NCBI GenBank assembly: GCA_028564675.1
Contig: JAOVVO010000038.1
Span: 1 to 64,000 of the forward strand
From: Onchocerca lupi
Lineage: Eukaryota; Nematoda; Chromadorea; Rhabditida; Onchocercidae
Direction of reading: 5' to 3'
DNA: 64,000 nucleotides
Below, one piece after another: positions 26,901 to 40,129 of the stretch. The number at the start of each line of letters is the position of its first letter. Within the stretch, counting starts at the first letter, position 1. Below the pieces are notes generated by a model. That model was given only the letters and a program-made list of their open reading frames with translations. It did no database searches and was not told where the DNA came from. The translations under genes were made by a program, and so were the position numbers.

Positions 26901-29900
26901 TGCGTATTTCAAATCATTCACAAGTCAGTTTCTTGCATTATCTATTTCTGACCAAGCAGTTCACCATCTCACAGGCACATTAAATGAAATGATTCAACTC
27001 TTAATATCTTAATATCTATGGGCCTCTTTTGGTGTAACATATTTTCAAGATGTTAGGTAGTTATTTATCTTACAGTTCGATTAAGATACCGAAAACAAAA
27101 TAGCTTGTATAGAAAATTGAATTCTTCCAAGTTAAGACTCATCTTCAGGTTCTTGCTTATTTTTTGCTTTATGAAATCTTTTGCGTTCGACTAATATGAA
27201 ACTTTTTGATTTAGGTTGTCATTTCCAATGATTTAATATATTTGAACAGTAATTATGTGATATTTTGTGATCAGAATGCATCGGAAAATGTTGATTTCCT
27301 CCGAATATTACTCAATATTACATGTTCTCGTTATCGTGCTGAATTACCAAAAGATGTAGTGGATTGGTAAGTTTCACTCATTCATGCCGCTTTTCAAATA
27401 TATATCATAAATTTCAGATTGTTATCTTCTGAAACTTGCATTCTTATGTATAATATTTATTTCAGCAACGGCTATTTGTTAATTATTTCACTTCAAGCAT
27501 GTTTTGCTGATTTTTCCCAAGAAATGTGGAGTGGTAAGCGTTTGACAGTTGACCTTGATGCGGATACTGAACTTTCATTACATTATTTGCAGGTTAGAAT
27601 TAGTTTTAGAAAGCTTTACATTTACAAAGTTGAAAAATAATTTATTTCATATAATGTAATAATGTACTTAAATTCTTCGAATTCCTTAAATTTCGTCATG
27701 TCTGATAACCAATGTTGAATACTTTATTTTTCTCGTGATATATTCCAGTATTTCGCGGACCTTTGCAAGTAGTGGTGAGTAAATTTTCGGATGCACTTTA
27801 TTTACCATCACTTCAATTATTTAGTTTCCAAGTAGCATAAAGTGTAGGTAAAATCCATACAGTTCCGGCAGTTATGCCAATTTACATTTTGTTTTTATTT
27901 TTTTGCAACTATTTATTCTAATTAAAAGAATTTTTAAAACTAAGAGACTTAAAAAAATTTATTCCAGTTATTGAATGATGCATGCTTGGTAGCAGTCAGC
28001 GCTCCTTCATTATTAAAAATGAAAGAATTATTTACTCGAAATATGACAGTGGGATATGAATTCATGTTTGATGTACTGGAAGAACAAGCATCCTGTCATG
28101 ATATCGTCATTGAGAGTGCAAAACAAATCAGAGTTAGTTTGGATTTTAAATGGTCTACAAAATAAAATGAAGTACTAGCTATTACTCAGAAATTTCCTAA
28201 TCATGCAAGAATTTCCAAGCTATCTTAAAGCTTTTAGGAATTCGCATATCGAATATGCCAAATGTTATTTGACGAATTTGCTGGTAAAATGATCAAAGAT
28301 GTGTTGGATGGACAAGAATTGAGCTCTCTTGATGTTAATGAGTTGGAATCTGTTCGAGCTACTCTTATACAAGCGTATAATCTTGCTTTCGAGGTTAGAT
28401 TACGCTTTTTCTTTTTTTCTTTTCTTTTTTTTTTTGCAGTTTTTCGAAATTTATTTTTCTTATCGTTGCACGGTGCATCTTGTAACTTTCTCTTTTCCAG
28501 TATCATCGAGAATTTTATCAAATTTTACCGAAACAGAATCGTCACTGTTTTGCTCGGCAAACGGTTTGCTGGGCAAAGGATTGGTTAGATTTCGCGTTAG
28601 AATTTGTTAATCCAGGTGATGGAACTGTTCCGCTATGGGCTATACAGTCATTTCAATTCTTAATACTGGCAGCATGTCCGGAACTTACTGTAACATTAGC
28701 AGGAGAGGAATTTCAAGTTAGATCTTATTCGTAATAGTTTTTTCTTCATTGATTTATATAATTGTTTGAGGAAATTGAAATTTACAGCATTGGATAATTC
28801 CGGGGACACATCTTTTATTAATTTTTTAGTATAGAATGTGGTGAAATTTAAGGATACTAAGGCGGGCTAGGATGTTCCTAGATTAAATTTGAGATGCATT
28901 CTGGCAATATGCATGGAAAAACAATTAAAATTCAAATAATCAGGATAATATAAAGTTTGAATGGATCAGTTAGAAATATTGAGAAAGTCGATATTACAAA
29001 ATATATTTTATATATCAGTGTACTCTCATTCTTTACTTCTTTTTTTCCAGACTTTGGTGAAAATTGTGGACGCATGCATTGCTCACATTGTCGGTAGCAG
29101 TATTCCAGGTATTATCCTTACTTTTGAATAATGCAGCATCCATAATGAGATTGTGAATTAGATTTTAGATCTAAACTTTATCTTATAGTGATAAAATTTG
29201 CATTCACGAAAGATAATTCGTCGTTTCCTAGATTCCGAACTGGTGGATGGAACTTTTTTCGGCTGTGAAGTGGAAGATGCTAGTTCTCGTCGTCATACAG
29301 AATCTAAGCCGTATGCTACGACAGATGCTGCAGCTCGTTCTCAAAGAATTTATGAACTGTTACGTAATATCGATGAGAAGCGTAATGAGCATTTGAAGGT
29401 GGTTCACATTGTTATGGTTTCCCTAAGCTACCTTGACTATTTATCAGGGAATTTTTAATGGAAATGACTTGATTTTCTGGATTTTGAAGGCGGAAAATAA
29501 GATTGGCCGAGTGACAGAAGGTGGTCGAAGAGCTTTAACATTATCAACATATTTTAGTCCGAAAAAACGAGCACCATTTGAATGGCAAAGATTAGAAAAA
29601 AAGATTGGTAAGAGGAACTTTATAAAATTTTATACAGAATTTTTAAGTGCTCATCTCATTGCATTTTAATAGTAACAATAATTTGAAACTTTCAGGGCAT
29701 TGTTTGACAAATATCTTAGGAAGTTAGAATATTATCATCTATGGAACTTTTTCTCATGTGTTACTACTAGGAGGAAACATATCTTCTGAGGCCAAAGTGT
29801 CCTCATAGTTTTTGGCAGATTTGTGAAAAAATTATGCATTTCAGTTAACTTCATTACCAAGTTTCGGTAGTCTTGTGTATTTCATACAATGCGTGTTTTT

Positions 29901-31420
29901 TAGGATCTGGAAAGTTTGGCGCGGTATATGTGGTAATGAATTTAACTGAAAACTGTTTAATGGCAATGAAACAAATTCGTATTGAACGAAATGATAGAGC
30001 ATTGTTAGCTTTGGTTGATGAAGTGGAGAATTTGAGCTTATTGGATCATCCAAATTTGGTCAAATATTATGCAGTGGAAGTTCATCGGGTATATTTCAAA
30101 TCACACTAGCTTTTTTTTCGATTTTTTAAACAAGACAGTTTCCTATATTTAATTCATCAATGCTTGCAGGAAGAACTGTTTATTTTCATGGAATATTGTC
30201 CCGAAGGAACACTTGAAGAAGTATGTCGCGAAGGTTTACTGGATATGCGGTGTGTTCGGCGATATACACATTTCTTGTTGAAAGGAGTCGAATATATTCA
30301 TATGAAAATGATAATTCATCGAGATATAAAACGTAAATTTTTTTTTCTTTTTTTTTTTGGAGTTTTGCTATCTATTATGAAAAATTCTTTGATAATGAAT
30401 TATGGAGGATGCATTGTGTAAAAACATAAATTCTTTTATATTTTCCAGCTGCAAACATTTTCCTCGGAAAAAGAGATGTTTTAAAACTTGGTGATTTCGG
30501 AAGTTCAGTGAGACTAAAAGATGGTACAACGGCTTGCGGTGAAATAGCTGAATGGGTAGGCACTCCAGCTTATATGGCACCAGAAGTACAAACACTTGGT
30601 GGTCGTATGGAAATAAACGGTAGAGAGGAACTTGTTGGATATGGTAGAGCAGCTGATATTTGGAGCGTTGGTTGTGTTGTTCTGCAAATGTGTACAGGCA
30701 AAGTCAGTTCTGTTGTAAAAATTCGTATTTTTTTGTTTGGGGCAGTCAGACTAGCAAAATCTGAATTTAATCCCTTTATTATGACTTCAGTTTATAATAT
30801 GTTGATTGATCAATTCTTTTATAGAATCTTCGGAAGTATGCAAACTTAATGAACTCTCTGTGGCGAATTATGATCCATTTTTTGTTTCATTCTAATTTAA
30901 AATATATTTATTTATGATCTCTAAAACTGAATAAATGGAACATAGAAATATTAGATTTCAAATTCCAGCCTCCATGGCATGAATGCGAGCAAATATTACA
31001 AGTTGTTTTTCGTGTCGGAAGTGGTATGAGGCCAACAATACCGCAGAGTGTGCAAGCAAATTTAACGTGTTATTCATTTTTGGACCTGTGTTTTCAAGTC
31101 GAACCAAGTAAACGAGCTACGGCTGAACAACTTCGCAAAGATCCGTTTGCTGATATAAATGTTAATTTATACTTGTGCTTTCCTTTTAATGTAGTCGTTC
31201 TAAAATTTTCAAAAAAAAAGAAAAAAGCAGCAAGATTGGATTTAAATTTGCTTCTTTAAAATTCATATTTTGGTTACAGCGTCACGTTCAATTTCGTCTT
31301 GGGATCACATGATGTTTTATATTGTCTTTCAACATATTTCTTTTATACAATTTATTTTTTTCCATTTTTTTGCTGTTTTTCGATTTTCAGGTTGCTGAAA
31401 GTTGTGATTCGAGAAGCTGA
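20938..31420 (+). CDS. mtk-1: MAP kinase kinase kinase of the MTK1/MAP3K4 family
   Basis: A MAP3K that phosphorylates MAP2Ks feeding p38 and JNK. Exons: 20938-20957 (start uncertain), 21266-21366, 21491-21594, 22223-22465, 22749-22831, 22911-23277, 23495-23668, 23933-24059, 24183-24346, 24436-24483, 24829-25008, 25481-25627, 25741-25910, 26213-26353, 26761-26923, 27215-27366, 27466-27592, 27968-28132, 28238-28393, 28501-28716, 29051-29108, 29232-29398, 29490-29607, 29904-30088, 30170-30332, 30449-30702, 30969-31160, 31391-31420. Every junction keeps phase and gives 1404 residues; human MAP3K4 has about 1600. Residues 100-1090 follow the long MAP3K4-specific helical region block by block, for example NLPSFQ and FEYHREF. 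The kinase domain spans about 1121-1390: GSGKFG loop 1131-1136, Lys1153, HRDIK with Asp1244, DFG 1262-1264, GTPAYMAPE. All catalytic residues are present, so it should be active. The helical part is thought to bind GADD45-like activators and inhibit the kinase in vertebrates. The weak point is the first exon: MKWLKK follows a TTTTTTGCAG acceptor, fits phase, and could be replaced or preceded by others. Confidence 0.93.
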
Positions 31421-32387
31421 TTATATTAATGATATTATACAGAATGCGTGCACTATGATTTTAACCAAACGCCTTGTAGAAATGAAATGTGCTAATTTAC
31501 TTTTTTATGCTTTGAAATACTTTCCTTGTTTATGTCATTTAAAAAATCCATGAAGTTTACGAGAAGAATTGGTCTGTAAATAACTTATAGAATCGAGAAC
31601 TCATGAAATCATCAAGACTATTCGGTCATTTAATATGGCATATTTTCCGGTTATTATATAATTATTTGCTGTACGTGGGTTTGTATGTAATTTTTGACTG
31701 GTAATAATCTTCTAATTTTGGGTGTAGAATTTGAGTAATATGTTCTTGTGTTCACTGTGCTAAGATAACATTCAGTCACTTTAATGCGTATCTGGTCAAT
31801 AAATCCGAGAAATGAGTTTTTGATGAAATACTGACTTTTGTCGTTCCGAAAAAAAAGTATTAATAGTGACAGTGAAATTTTAAAACTAATTCTTTTGAAG
31901 TTGCATAAACTTCATTTAGCCAGAATGAGCTAAATTTATTTCTGAAATTTATAATTTGTTTCGCTTATTAGAAAATTGGGGTAATCCAGAAGTTAAATGG
32001 AAGGATTTGAAATTCCACAGGATTTGAAATTTTGTGGACAAGAAGGCTCGATAATTATCGCGTTTAATTAAACGATAGGTGAATGGGGTGGAATCATCAG
32101 TCCCATCAGAGAATGAAGATGCCCTATTTACTGGAAGAACACGGCAATTAATATGGTGAAATCTGAGAAGCTTTGAAGTGCAGAAAATGTTTTGCGTGGC
32201 TTAATTAGGCAAGCAAGTTACGATACCATGGGCGAGGTAGAAAGGAATTTGTGATCGAGCAAGCTTGAAGATGTTAGATCCTAGGGTAATATGGAGATTC
32301 CAGCCTTGAAGTTAATTCAGTTTCGTAGAATAATGTTTGTCTCTATGCATGTTATTTTTAGGTCCTGCCAAGGTGTTACCTTTCAAG
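31421..32387. other. MTK1 3' flank and COA3 upstream region
   Basis: About 970 bases between the MTK1 stop and the next start codon. AATAAA at 31798-31803 is a candidate poly(A) signal. The gap is longer than the few hundred bases typical of nematode operons, so I do not call the two genes an operon. A TTTTTAG site ending at 32361 is a possible trans-splice or 5'-UTR acceptor for the next gene. No other gene is seen. Confidence 0.5.
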
Positions 32388-33452
32388 ATGTATCAGCTTC
32401 TTTCGCGATGTTCGACATCAAGTATAGTGATTCGTATATTTCGCACACCTGTCTTAAGACGGCGTTATTCGCCAATGTTTGCTGAAACAACATCAACGGC
32501 GATATCGAAACCGAAAGGTAGCGAATTGCAAAAAAGAAAAGATCCAACAATGCTTGAGGTTTCGTTTGTTCGTGTAAATACACAATATCCGTTAATAGTT
32601 AGAAATTTTAGGCTGAGATTTTGACGAAATGGAATAAGGATTGAAGAAAGAAATGACAGATAGTCTGAAATGTTGTAAACATTTTTTGGTAACTCGTTGC
32701 ATGAGAATGGTCGGACGCTGCTGGTGATTTAAGATGAATGCGAATGATGTAAAGGTTGAAGTTAAAGAGAAAGGATTTATTAATTTTTATAGGATTAATT
32801 TTTTTTTGTTTCTTCAGCTATATTTTTCAGGAAGTCGATATCAAGACTTTACCGAGAGCGGAGAGGAGGCATGTAGAGGAATTTTTAAAGATGACTGAAA
32901 CAAGAGCGATCGCTATGAAGAAATTAAGTTATAAAGTGAGTAGTAGGTCATAAAGCTTGTTTTTCTGGTTAGAATTGAAACACTTCAGTAATTTTGATGA
33001 ATTATGGAGGTGAATTTAATTTAATTTCTTTCAAATCAATCTAATGAGATTAGATTGTGATATATATTTCGTGGTAGGTCAGAAATCTGTTTCTTATTAA
33101 GAAGATTAAATTTCACTCCCACTTAATCATAATAGTTTGCCGTTCAATTATGATCTGTTTTATCAATTTTTTCGTGTTGGATTGATACAGAAAGATTTGT
33201 ATTTTCTCTGGAATCAAGAAAAGAATAGATGTTAAGAAAAATACGAGACTAAATTCCGCAATAATTCGTTATTTCTAAATTTTTATCATTTTTTGTAGTG
33301 TTTTGCAGAATTTGGCTACGTTTCTTGTACTTTTTGGTTTGGCAGTGGCAGTTTACACATACACATATAGCGGACTTAAGCAAGAAACTTTCCTAGAAGA
33401 AATTGATGAAGAACTGGCAACAGAATTAGCCGGAAAAACAAAAAAAAAATGA
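32388..33452 (+). CDS. coa3: COA3/CCDC56-like cytochrome c oxidase assembly factor
   Basis: Three exons, 32388-32558, 32831-32935 and 33309-33452, all phase 0, giving 139 residues. COA3 is a small inner-membrane mitochondrial protein that stabilises newly made COX1 and couples its translation to complex IV assembly. The N-terminal 35 residues are rich in Arg, Ser and hydrophobics with no acidic residue (MYQLLSRCSTSS, then RRRYSP), as expected of a mitochondrial presequence. A charged helical stretch follows (PRAERRHVEEF, about 65-80). Residues 94-112 form one membrane segment (LATFLVLFGLAVAVYTYTY). The C-terminal helix reads QETFLEEIDEE and ends in Lys-rich sequence. The membrane segment followed by QE-FL-E-DE matches vertebrate COA3. 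Vertebrate members are about 106 residues, so the N-terminus here is longer. A CTTTCAAG site abuts the ATG. The assignment rests mainly on the second half of the protein. Confidence 0.82.
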
Positions 33453-36400
33453 ATGTAAATGTATGCCTTACAGTGTGAAAGAATTTATCAACTCCTAAGA
33501 TGAGCTTTATATATCATTTGGACTTCATAAGCTTTGTATGAAACATTCTCTCCAGATAATTCGAGTATTCTTGATTTTGTTTACATTTAATTGTAATAAT
33601 ATGTTACGAAAAAGAGTTATGCTACTAGGAGTAAGTTTCTTATTGTACTTTTGTAATGTTTATTTACACACTTGATATTCAGTCGCACCTGGATGTTTTC
33701 TTTGTGCAAACTTGTTCATCTTGAGTAGTTAGAAGTCCATTTATTTAGTTTAGTAATTCCTTTCCCTATATATTTTTCGGACCCGAAGGTTATAAACTGA
33801 AACTGAGCATCAATCATGTATCTTTGGAAATAGATTGAAGCAAAAATTGATCATTGATAGAAGAGGAAGAATGTGGAAATCTCTGTGGTGGATGCTAGAC
33901 GATTTACTTTGTGGATAGCTAGAAGTAGAATTTTCCTATAAATCGGCATGATAACAGGTCAAAATTCAATTTGGTGCCTTTACTAAGCCTATATATTCCT
34001 ATCGAATGATACTTAGAGAAAAAAACTTATTGCTATCTGAAAAGACTTTGCTGCATCTCACTAGAAAAAGAGGGTTGTGTGTTAAACAGTTTTCATGCCT
34101 CAAAAACACCGAAGATTTCATAGGAAGATCGAACGATGTTAGTAATTTGATTTACAAGAATGCGATACATAATGTCTATGTGATACATTTATTTTTGAAA
34201 ATAAATGAATTTAGGGATGCCCTGATTTGTTTAAAATCTAAATCACTGCGAAGTTAGGGTTCCTAAATTCGGCATAAAAAATGACATAAATGGCAATTTC
34301 ACTGATATCACAGAGATAAAAGTGATGTTAGCAAGAGTCTCTTCAAAATATTCCTAGATTTATTGTATGAAAGACCAAATATTGATAGCATTTTGATAAT
34401 ATAATTTATGCAGTTGGAAAAGATGGTGTATATAGTTTGCTCAGTTATTTCAATCACATATTAGTATTTGCTTCGTCTTCAACTGCTAAATATTTGTTAA
34501 TCATTTAGCTTCAGAGCAAATGTATAATTTCGTTTAAAGGATCGATTGGTCTATGTTTAATATTTAAATGATCTACTAATCTATATTTACATATCAGATG
34601 AAATCTTCCGCTAATCAGAAAAGCTCTCAGGCTCCAGCCAGCTTTCGGTTATTCAACAAAAGTACCTTTATTTGTTTGATACATTCTAGCCCTTCTAGAT
34701 CGTCGTTTTCGTCTGTCATCAGTACCGTCATTACTAGCTATAAATTTTCTCTTAGGACTTATTCAATCACTGAAATCTTTCATATGCAGAAAGTGTCGTT
34801 GTAAGAGGAATCTGAAGCTTAAGTTGAAGACCATAAAAATCGAAAGTCCAAAATGAATTCGGCAAATTTTTTATTTTGCACAGTTGGAAATATATCCAAA
34901 TTTAATGACCATATTTCGAGCATCAAGCTTGAAGTATTTCTTAGATAAGATTTCTTGGATTAAAATATTTCTTAGTATTAAGATTAAGGCTACGGTATTT
35001 ATTTTACGATTATTCACGTTTGTGCCAGTGAAAGCCTATCTATTTCATCTATTTTGTTTGAAATTCAATTAGTTATTTGTTTTTTCATTAATTCAGTTGA
35101 AAACGATTTCTAAAAGACTTTCTATCGATTCATTCACTCACTTTGATATTTGCTTCACTCTAAAGTTCCAAAAAAAAAATACCGCATTCCTGCAAAATAA
35201 ATATTCCTTAATTCCCCCACTTTAAATAGAGAACAGAAAATGGTTTCTACAGAAATTACATCAATTCATTATTTTAAAACTTATGAGATTTTAGACTTGA
35301 AATTTAATATTAACAAATGCAAAATAAACCAAAGTTTGTAGAGTTCGAAGCGCAACAAAAAAATTTGACATAGAAATATGTGCTATAATTGTAACGGTGA
35401 TTCCGATTAAAATGAAATGCTATCATTAAAAATAATGGATGAAAATAAAAGAATGCCGTGCTAAATTAAAGAGACACTTACCTATCACAAAAGAAAATAA
35501 GAGCATTTGATTAATTAATGAAACTTTCTACATGAGATAGCAATAGGGATGATTTTATTGAAATGGATAGCACAAATAAGGTAGTAATTATGTAAGTTGA
35601 AATGTAGGAATTTCTTGAACTAGCTTCTCTGTATTTGTTCTTTTTCCCCAAGTAGCGACTGCTTCCATGAGCTGTAGAAAAATTCTTTTCAGAATTTTAT
35701 GAAAGCGAAGAAGATGTGCTTTTTTTCATCCCTAAAGGAAGCATGTCAATTTCATTTTTTTAGACATTTCTCCGATTTACTTGATTAATATTAAACAAGG
35801 TTGTCCTGCTAGATGAAGCAAATTTATGGAGCATCAGTTTGAAGCATCTGTCACCATAAATAAAAAATTCGTGCAACTATCCAACTGCGTGTCATTTATA
35901 ACTCGAAATTAAAATTTCACTTCAATTTATATGTTTATTTTATGCAAATTGATAATTTTTGTGCTGAAAATGACAATTTACAGGTATCGTCATAAACTGG
36001 TAAGATTGATATGATTGGTCACAAGTAATAAGACTAAATAAAGAGCTGAATAAATAAACTTCTCTGAAGATATTCATTTTAAAAGATTGTCAAGCTCATT
36101 TTTTATTTTTATCTCCCATCGTTTTAGTTGTTACATTGATAACATGTATTCTAAAATAATTGTTGCTGTCTGGAATCCCGCAACATCGATAATGATCTTC
36201 AACATGCTCACGAATCACGAAACAGCGATGATTACTTGGTGAGTTTAGTGTATTCTCGATAACACTTATCATCTAAATTTCAATGGTTCATTATTTGAAT
36301 TGAAAATTATTAAGTTATGCCTTAAAGCTTTAGAGTATATGAACAAAATAATCCTGAAAAGTATTTATACAGACTTATTACTAGAAGCAAGCTTCAAGTT

Positions 36401-37613
36401 GAAAATCCTTTCCTGTGATTTTTTGTACTTTCTAAAACTTTTTTAGAAATCATTTATTAAATTTCAAACTAATATTATCATTTATCAGCTTCCGCAAAAT
36501 TTAAACTGAGTATGACATCGACTTGATAATATCGAAGCATAGTTTGATATATCTCGGAAACTTTTGTTAAATTGTTCCGACTAATCGTTCATGGATTCTA
36601 CTCTGCGTAGGACATCGTATGGATTGATTCATATATTACAAATAAACTGGACGGAATAATTCCAAATTTGTCGTAAGCGTTCTCCGTGGCAAACAAACTG
36701 TCTGAATGATATGCAATCTATTCGTGATAACGATGGCGTGATTGATCAGATAGTTTAAATGAATAAAAAAAAAAAGATTTAAATTAATAAAATTTTGAGA
36801 ATTTTTTATAACTTCAGATAATGAAAAATTCTCATCAGTCTGATTATTATGTTGATATTGGAATATTATATGATCAAGTCATGAAAACCGAGAAAATATA
36901 TTGCCAATTAATAAATCGCTATAATATAATAGAATTTGGAGAGGATAAGTAACAGAGGATCGAATGTTTCAGAAAGACTAAAAACTTTTTTATCTTATGC
37001 TCACATTTTTTGGTGATAGAACTAACAAACCTTACATTGTCAAAGAATTACCTGCTGTAAATTAATTATAACCAGAATCGATGCTGGAAAAATGTAGAAA
37101 AAAGTAGATTTAGTCACTTCATTGATATTTTCGGCAGCAGTTTCCACAAGCGCTATCAATCTCTCATAAAGTTTTAATTAACACTGATCCTTCATTAAGA
37201 TGCAAAAACATTCTCCAATCAGGAAATACCAAGTTTAAGGCTAATAAAAGGTTCGATGGTAGTACAGTTTCCACTTTTTCCATTGCATATTGAACACCTC
37301 AAGCTATATTTCAAAGATGATCTTCTATTTTAAATTTCAAGATTTAGAACTTGATATGTCGATTCATGAAATGCTAACAAAAGTTAGAAAAAGATTATGC
37401 GTTCATCAATCATTCATGCGCATCGACTGTTTATGAAATCATCTCTAAATCAACTACTGATAAGCGTAAGGCATCTCAGACAGGCCACTTTGCATTTCTT
37501 ATTACTTTACTATGAATATAAAGATTTTCAACAAACCTCTATGATTAGAGAAATGAATTGAATCATATGGAAAATGCTTGCCAACTGTAATAAATCGGTG
37601 AGAATATTATTAC
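33453..37613. other. Intergenic DNA, no supported gene
   Basis: About 4.2 kb of AT-rich sequence after COA3. Short open stretches occur on both strands, such as 34006-34257 and 34598-34804 on the plus strand, without recognisable domains or a convincing splice chain. At 36128-36239 on the plus strand, about 38 open codons lie between a CGTTTTAG acceptor and a TTGGTGAGT donor. At about 36600-36745 both strands are open at once. Neither could be built into a gene. Confidence 0.45.
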
Positions 37614-38749
37614 CTAGACGTAAATTACGTTCATCAACTCCAACAGCAAAATCGATCAATGCACGTACAGCGCCGATGTTATAACAAGATCGATCAGTTG
37701 CTGGTGATACCTTTCCACGTTTCATCAATTAAAACATTAATTATTTTAATAGAATTGAGAAGTAATAATGCTCATAGCATCAAATATTCCCTCATTTGCT
37801 TTTTAATGAGTTCAAAATTGTCAACTGTATAGATCTTTGATATGTAAACATTAAGAATTGTTTCAAATTGCAAAAAAAAAAAGAGGATATATGAATAGAA
37901 AATACAATTATAACTTTTCGTTTTCAAAAAAAAAAAGCATGACCGTAAGAAAAATAAGCTTGAATTCAAACGGCACGTAAAATTGCAATAGCATACAGTA
38001 CTAATTTTGGAGGTATAATTTCTAAAATAAGAGATTACCACGACAATTTTTTCCAATCATTTTGCGAAATTTGTTACTTTAATTAAATAATAGCGATATC
38101 TTGTACGTGAGATAATGATATCCGGTTTGACAGGAGAACTTAGAACGTGTCCCGTAGTATCACCGTAATGAGGTTTGTTTATAACAATGAATAATGGGTC
38201 TCGAAAAAGATCAGAATTTTGCAATCGATAGCCAACAAAACACATTATAGAAAAACTTGCAGAAATGATATATTATGAAAAGCAAGAAATTGTAGAAATT
38301 CTGCCGCTGATAACGTTTCACAATACCTATAGTTTTAATTAATTTTTCAAGCGCCAGCTTAAAAATCTGTTTATTAGCTAAATGCTGTTTGCATGCAAAA
38401 GCGTTTCTTTTTATTCATAAGCAATAAGTACAACAAAATAAGTTATGGCTTATGAAATAAAAGAATTATATTTAAATCGAGAATTTCAATAATGCCAAAT
38501 TGATGCTTTTAAAAATATGTTAGTTACTTTAATAGTTGCTTAATTAATGAAACTCTGAAAGTATGGTACAGTCAAATTAGACCTGTTAAAAAATATCATT
38601 ATGATGTAATTTGGCATGAGATTTTCTGTGCAATTTAATATAACAACAAGATTAAACATTGCGAATGATATAAATACATAAAACGAACTCGGTAAACGCA
38701 TTTGTGTTTCAGAACGGATATCAGCTTCTTCAGCCATATCACCAATCAT
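37614..38749 (-). CDS. Unplaced exon-like segments, unknown protein (tentative)
   Basis: Three minus-strand stretches read more like protein than their surroundings. The first is 38749-38689: ATG, then MAEEADIRSETQM, ending at a GT. The second is 38245-38107, containing NKPHYGDTTGHVLSS and ending CAC|GTACAAG. The third is 37725-37614, containing SCYNIGAVRALIDF and VGVDERNLRLG, ending TAG|GTAATA. Their codons are richer in G and C than the flanks and they share strand and order. However, I could not join them in phase. The acceptors in front of the second and third are poor, and no stop-bearing last exon was identified. They may be real exons with others missing between them, remains of a decayed gene, or chance. 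I recognise no family and propose no function. Confidence 0.25.
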
Positions 38750-40129
38750 TTCTTTTTATCACAATATGAATGAAATACTACTTTAGGAAAATCATTCAAG
38801 GAAGAAATTTCACGAAGGTTTCCTCATTATCAGTACATTCATCGACAATCATCGATTTAATCACTATCATTAGTAATAAATATTATTTATTGTTCATTTA
38901 ACATGTTCGGCGTTCATGGCCTCTCATTTTAAAGCATTCTTTTTATAGATTCGAAATCACTTATTCAACCAAACAGCAAATTGAATCGAAGAAGCAAAAT
39001 TTGAAAGTTAAAACAACATCGAAATCAAAAGAACAAATAACTTAAAATCGTGAATAGAATAAAGGCAATAATGAAAACTTAAATAGAACGCAATAATAAT
39101 ATTTGGGAAATGCATCAATTTAGTCATTATATTCAACTATTACTAATTATTTTACCTTTTTTATTTTTCGTAACCAAATTTATGGATAAATAAAATCTTT
39201 GAAAGTTTCAATCATCAAATTAATAAACTTCTCAACAAGATATATGTGATTGAAAAGCAAATGAATGTCTTTTGGTATGTGTATTTCTATTGTGTACTTT
39301 GGAGGTGACAAAATAGAATTGTTATGAATTTGCTGGTATAAGGACGACAACTAATTGAACTTCTGTTTAACATTAATTCATAAAATGTAAATTGACTTTT
39401 AATATTTGTTAAAAATTCTGCTTTAAACTTTTACAATTTTTTCGAATGGCGACAAAGGAATATGTTTCTGCTAATGCAATGAGAATTTATCTATCTATCA
39501 GATCTATCACTAGAAGATTTTATTAAACATCGTCAAAGTTTCCTGCTCCGATAATATTTCCTCCTCAAAAGGATGTGGAAATCCTTATTGTATTGCTACA
39601 TTAATTAAAAATGATAAAATTTTCTTCCAAATGATGAAAAATCAGTGATACCAATTCGTGATTGAAAATGCTAAACCATTAAAAGCGAAATGATTTTTGT
39701 AAATTCTTGAACAAAGTTAGGGAAGTTCTAAAATGCAAGTGTTAAAAAAATATTTGATAAGTCATGAGAAGAATTTGGAACACATGTATTTCGTAAGTTC
39801 AGTTATGTGACCTTTACTTCTCTATTGATTAACCGTATTTATAGAATTGTAAATTATGAGAATCCATAGAAGTCTCTTCCAGGAGAAACATTCCATCTAA
39901 AATTTTAGGATTTATGCAAATTTATATAAAACTCATAAACATGGAACTATATAAAGTTTTTCATCTATAATTCACTCCGTTCATTCCTAGATCTTTTTTC
40001 TGATCGGTTAGTTGTGCTATTTCTTGATGGACGCTGAACTATAACTTTACTAAAATGAAATGGATTTGTTAAAAATCCAGGATTTCAGTTTCTCTAGGAT
40101 TTCTTGTTTTATCAAACTGTTACAGTAAT
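38750..40129. other. Intergenic DNA, no supported gene
   Basis: About 1.4 kb, very AT-rich. A plus-strand stretch at 38950-39045 follows a CTTTTTATAG acceptor and stays open for 32 Lys- and Gln-rich codons to a TAA, but it has no upstream partner. The end is the presumed promoter of the next gene; GTTACAG finishes four bases before its ATG. Confidence 0.5.

Noticed and set aside
27749..27774. Apparent MTK1 exon after TATTCCAG, ending at GTGAGT
   Set aside because: Read from the preceding phase-0 exon it hits an in-frame TAG, and the alternative donor gives a stop in the next exon. Joining the exons at 27592 and 27968 directly gives an uninterrupted alignment to MAP3K4 (HYLQ then LLNDACL).
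31420..32388. MTK1 and COA3 as a nematode operon
   Set aside because: The genes are co-oriented but nearly 1 kb apart, and no SL2-type signal or U-rich element could be identified by eye.
35982..36650. Chain of three plus-strand exon-like pieces with matching phase
   Set aside because: The first would be only 16 bases, the product resembles nothing known, and the opposite strand is equally open over the last piece. Chance is the simpler explanation.
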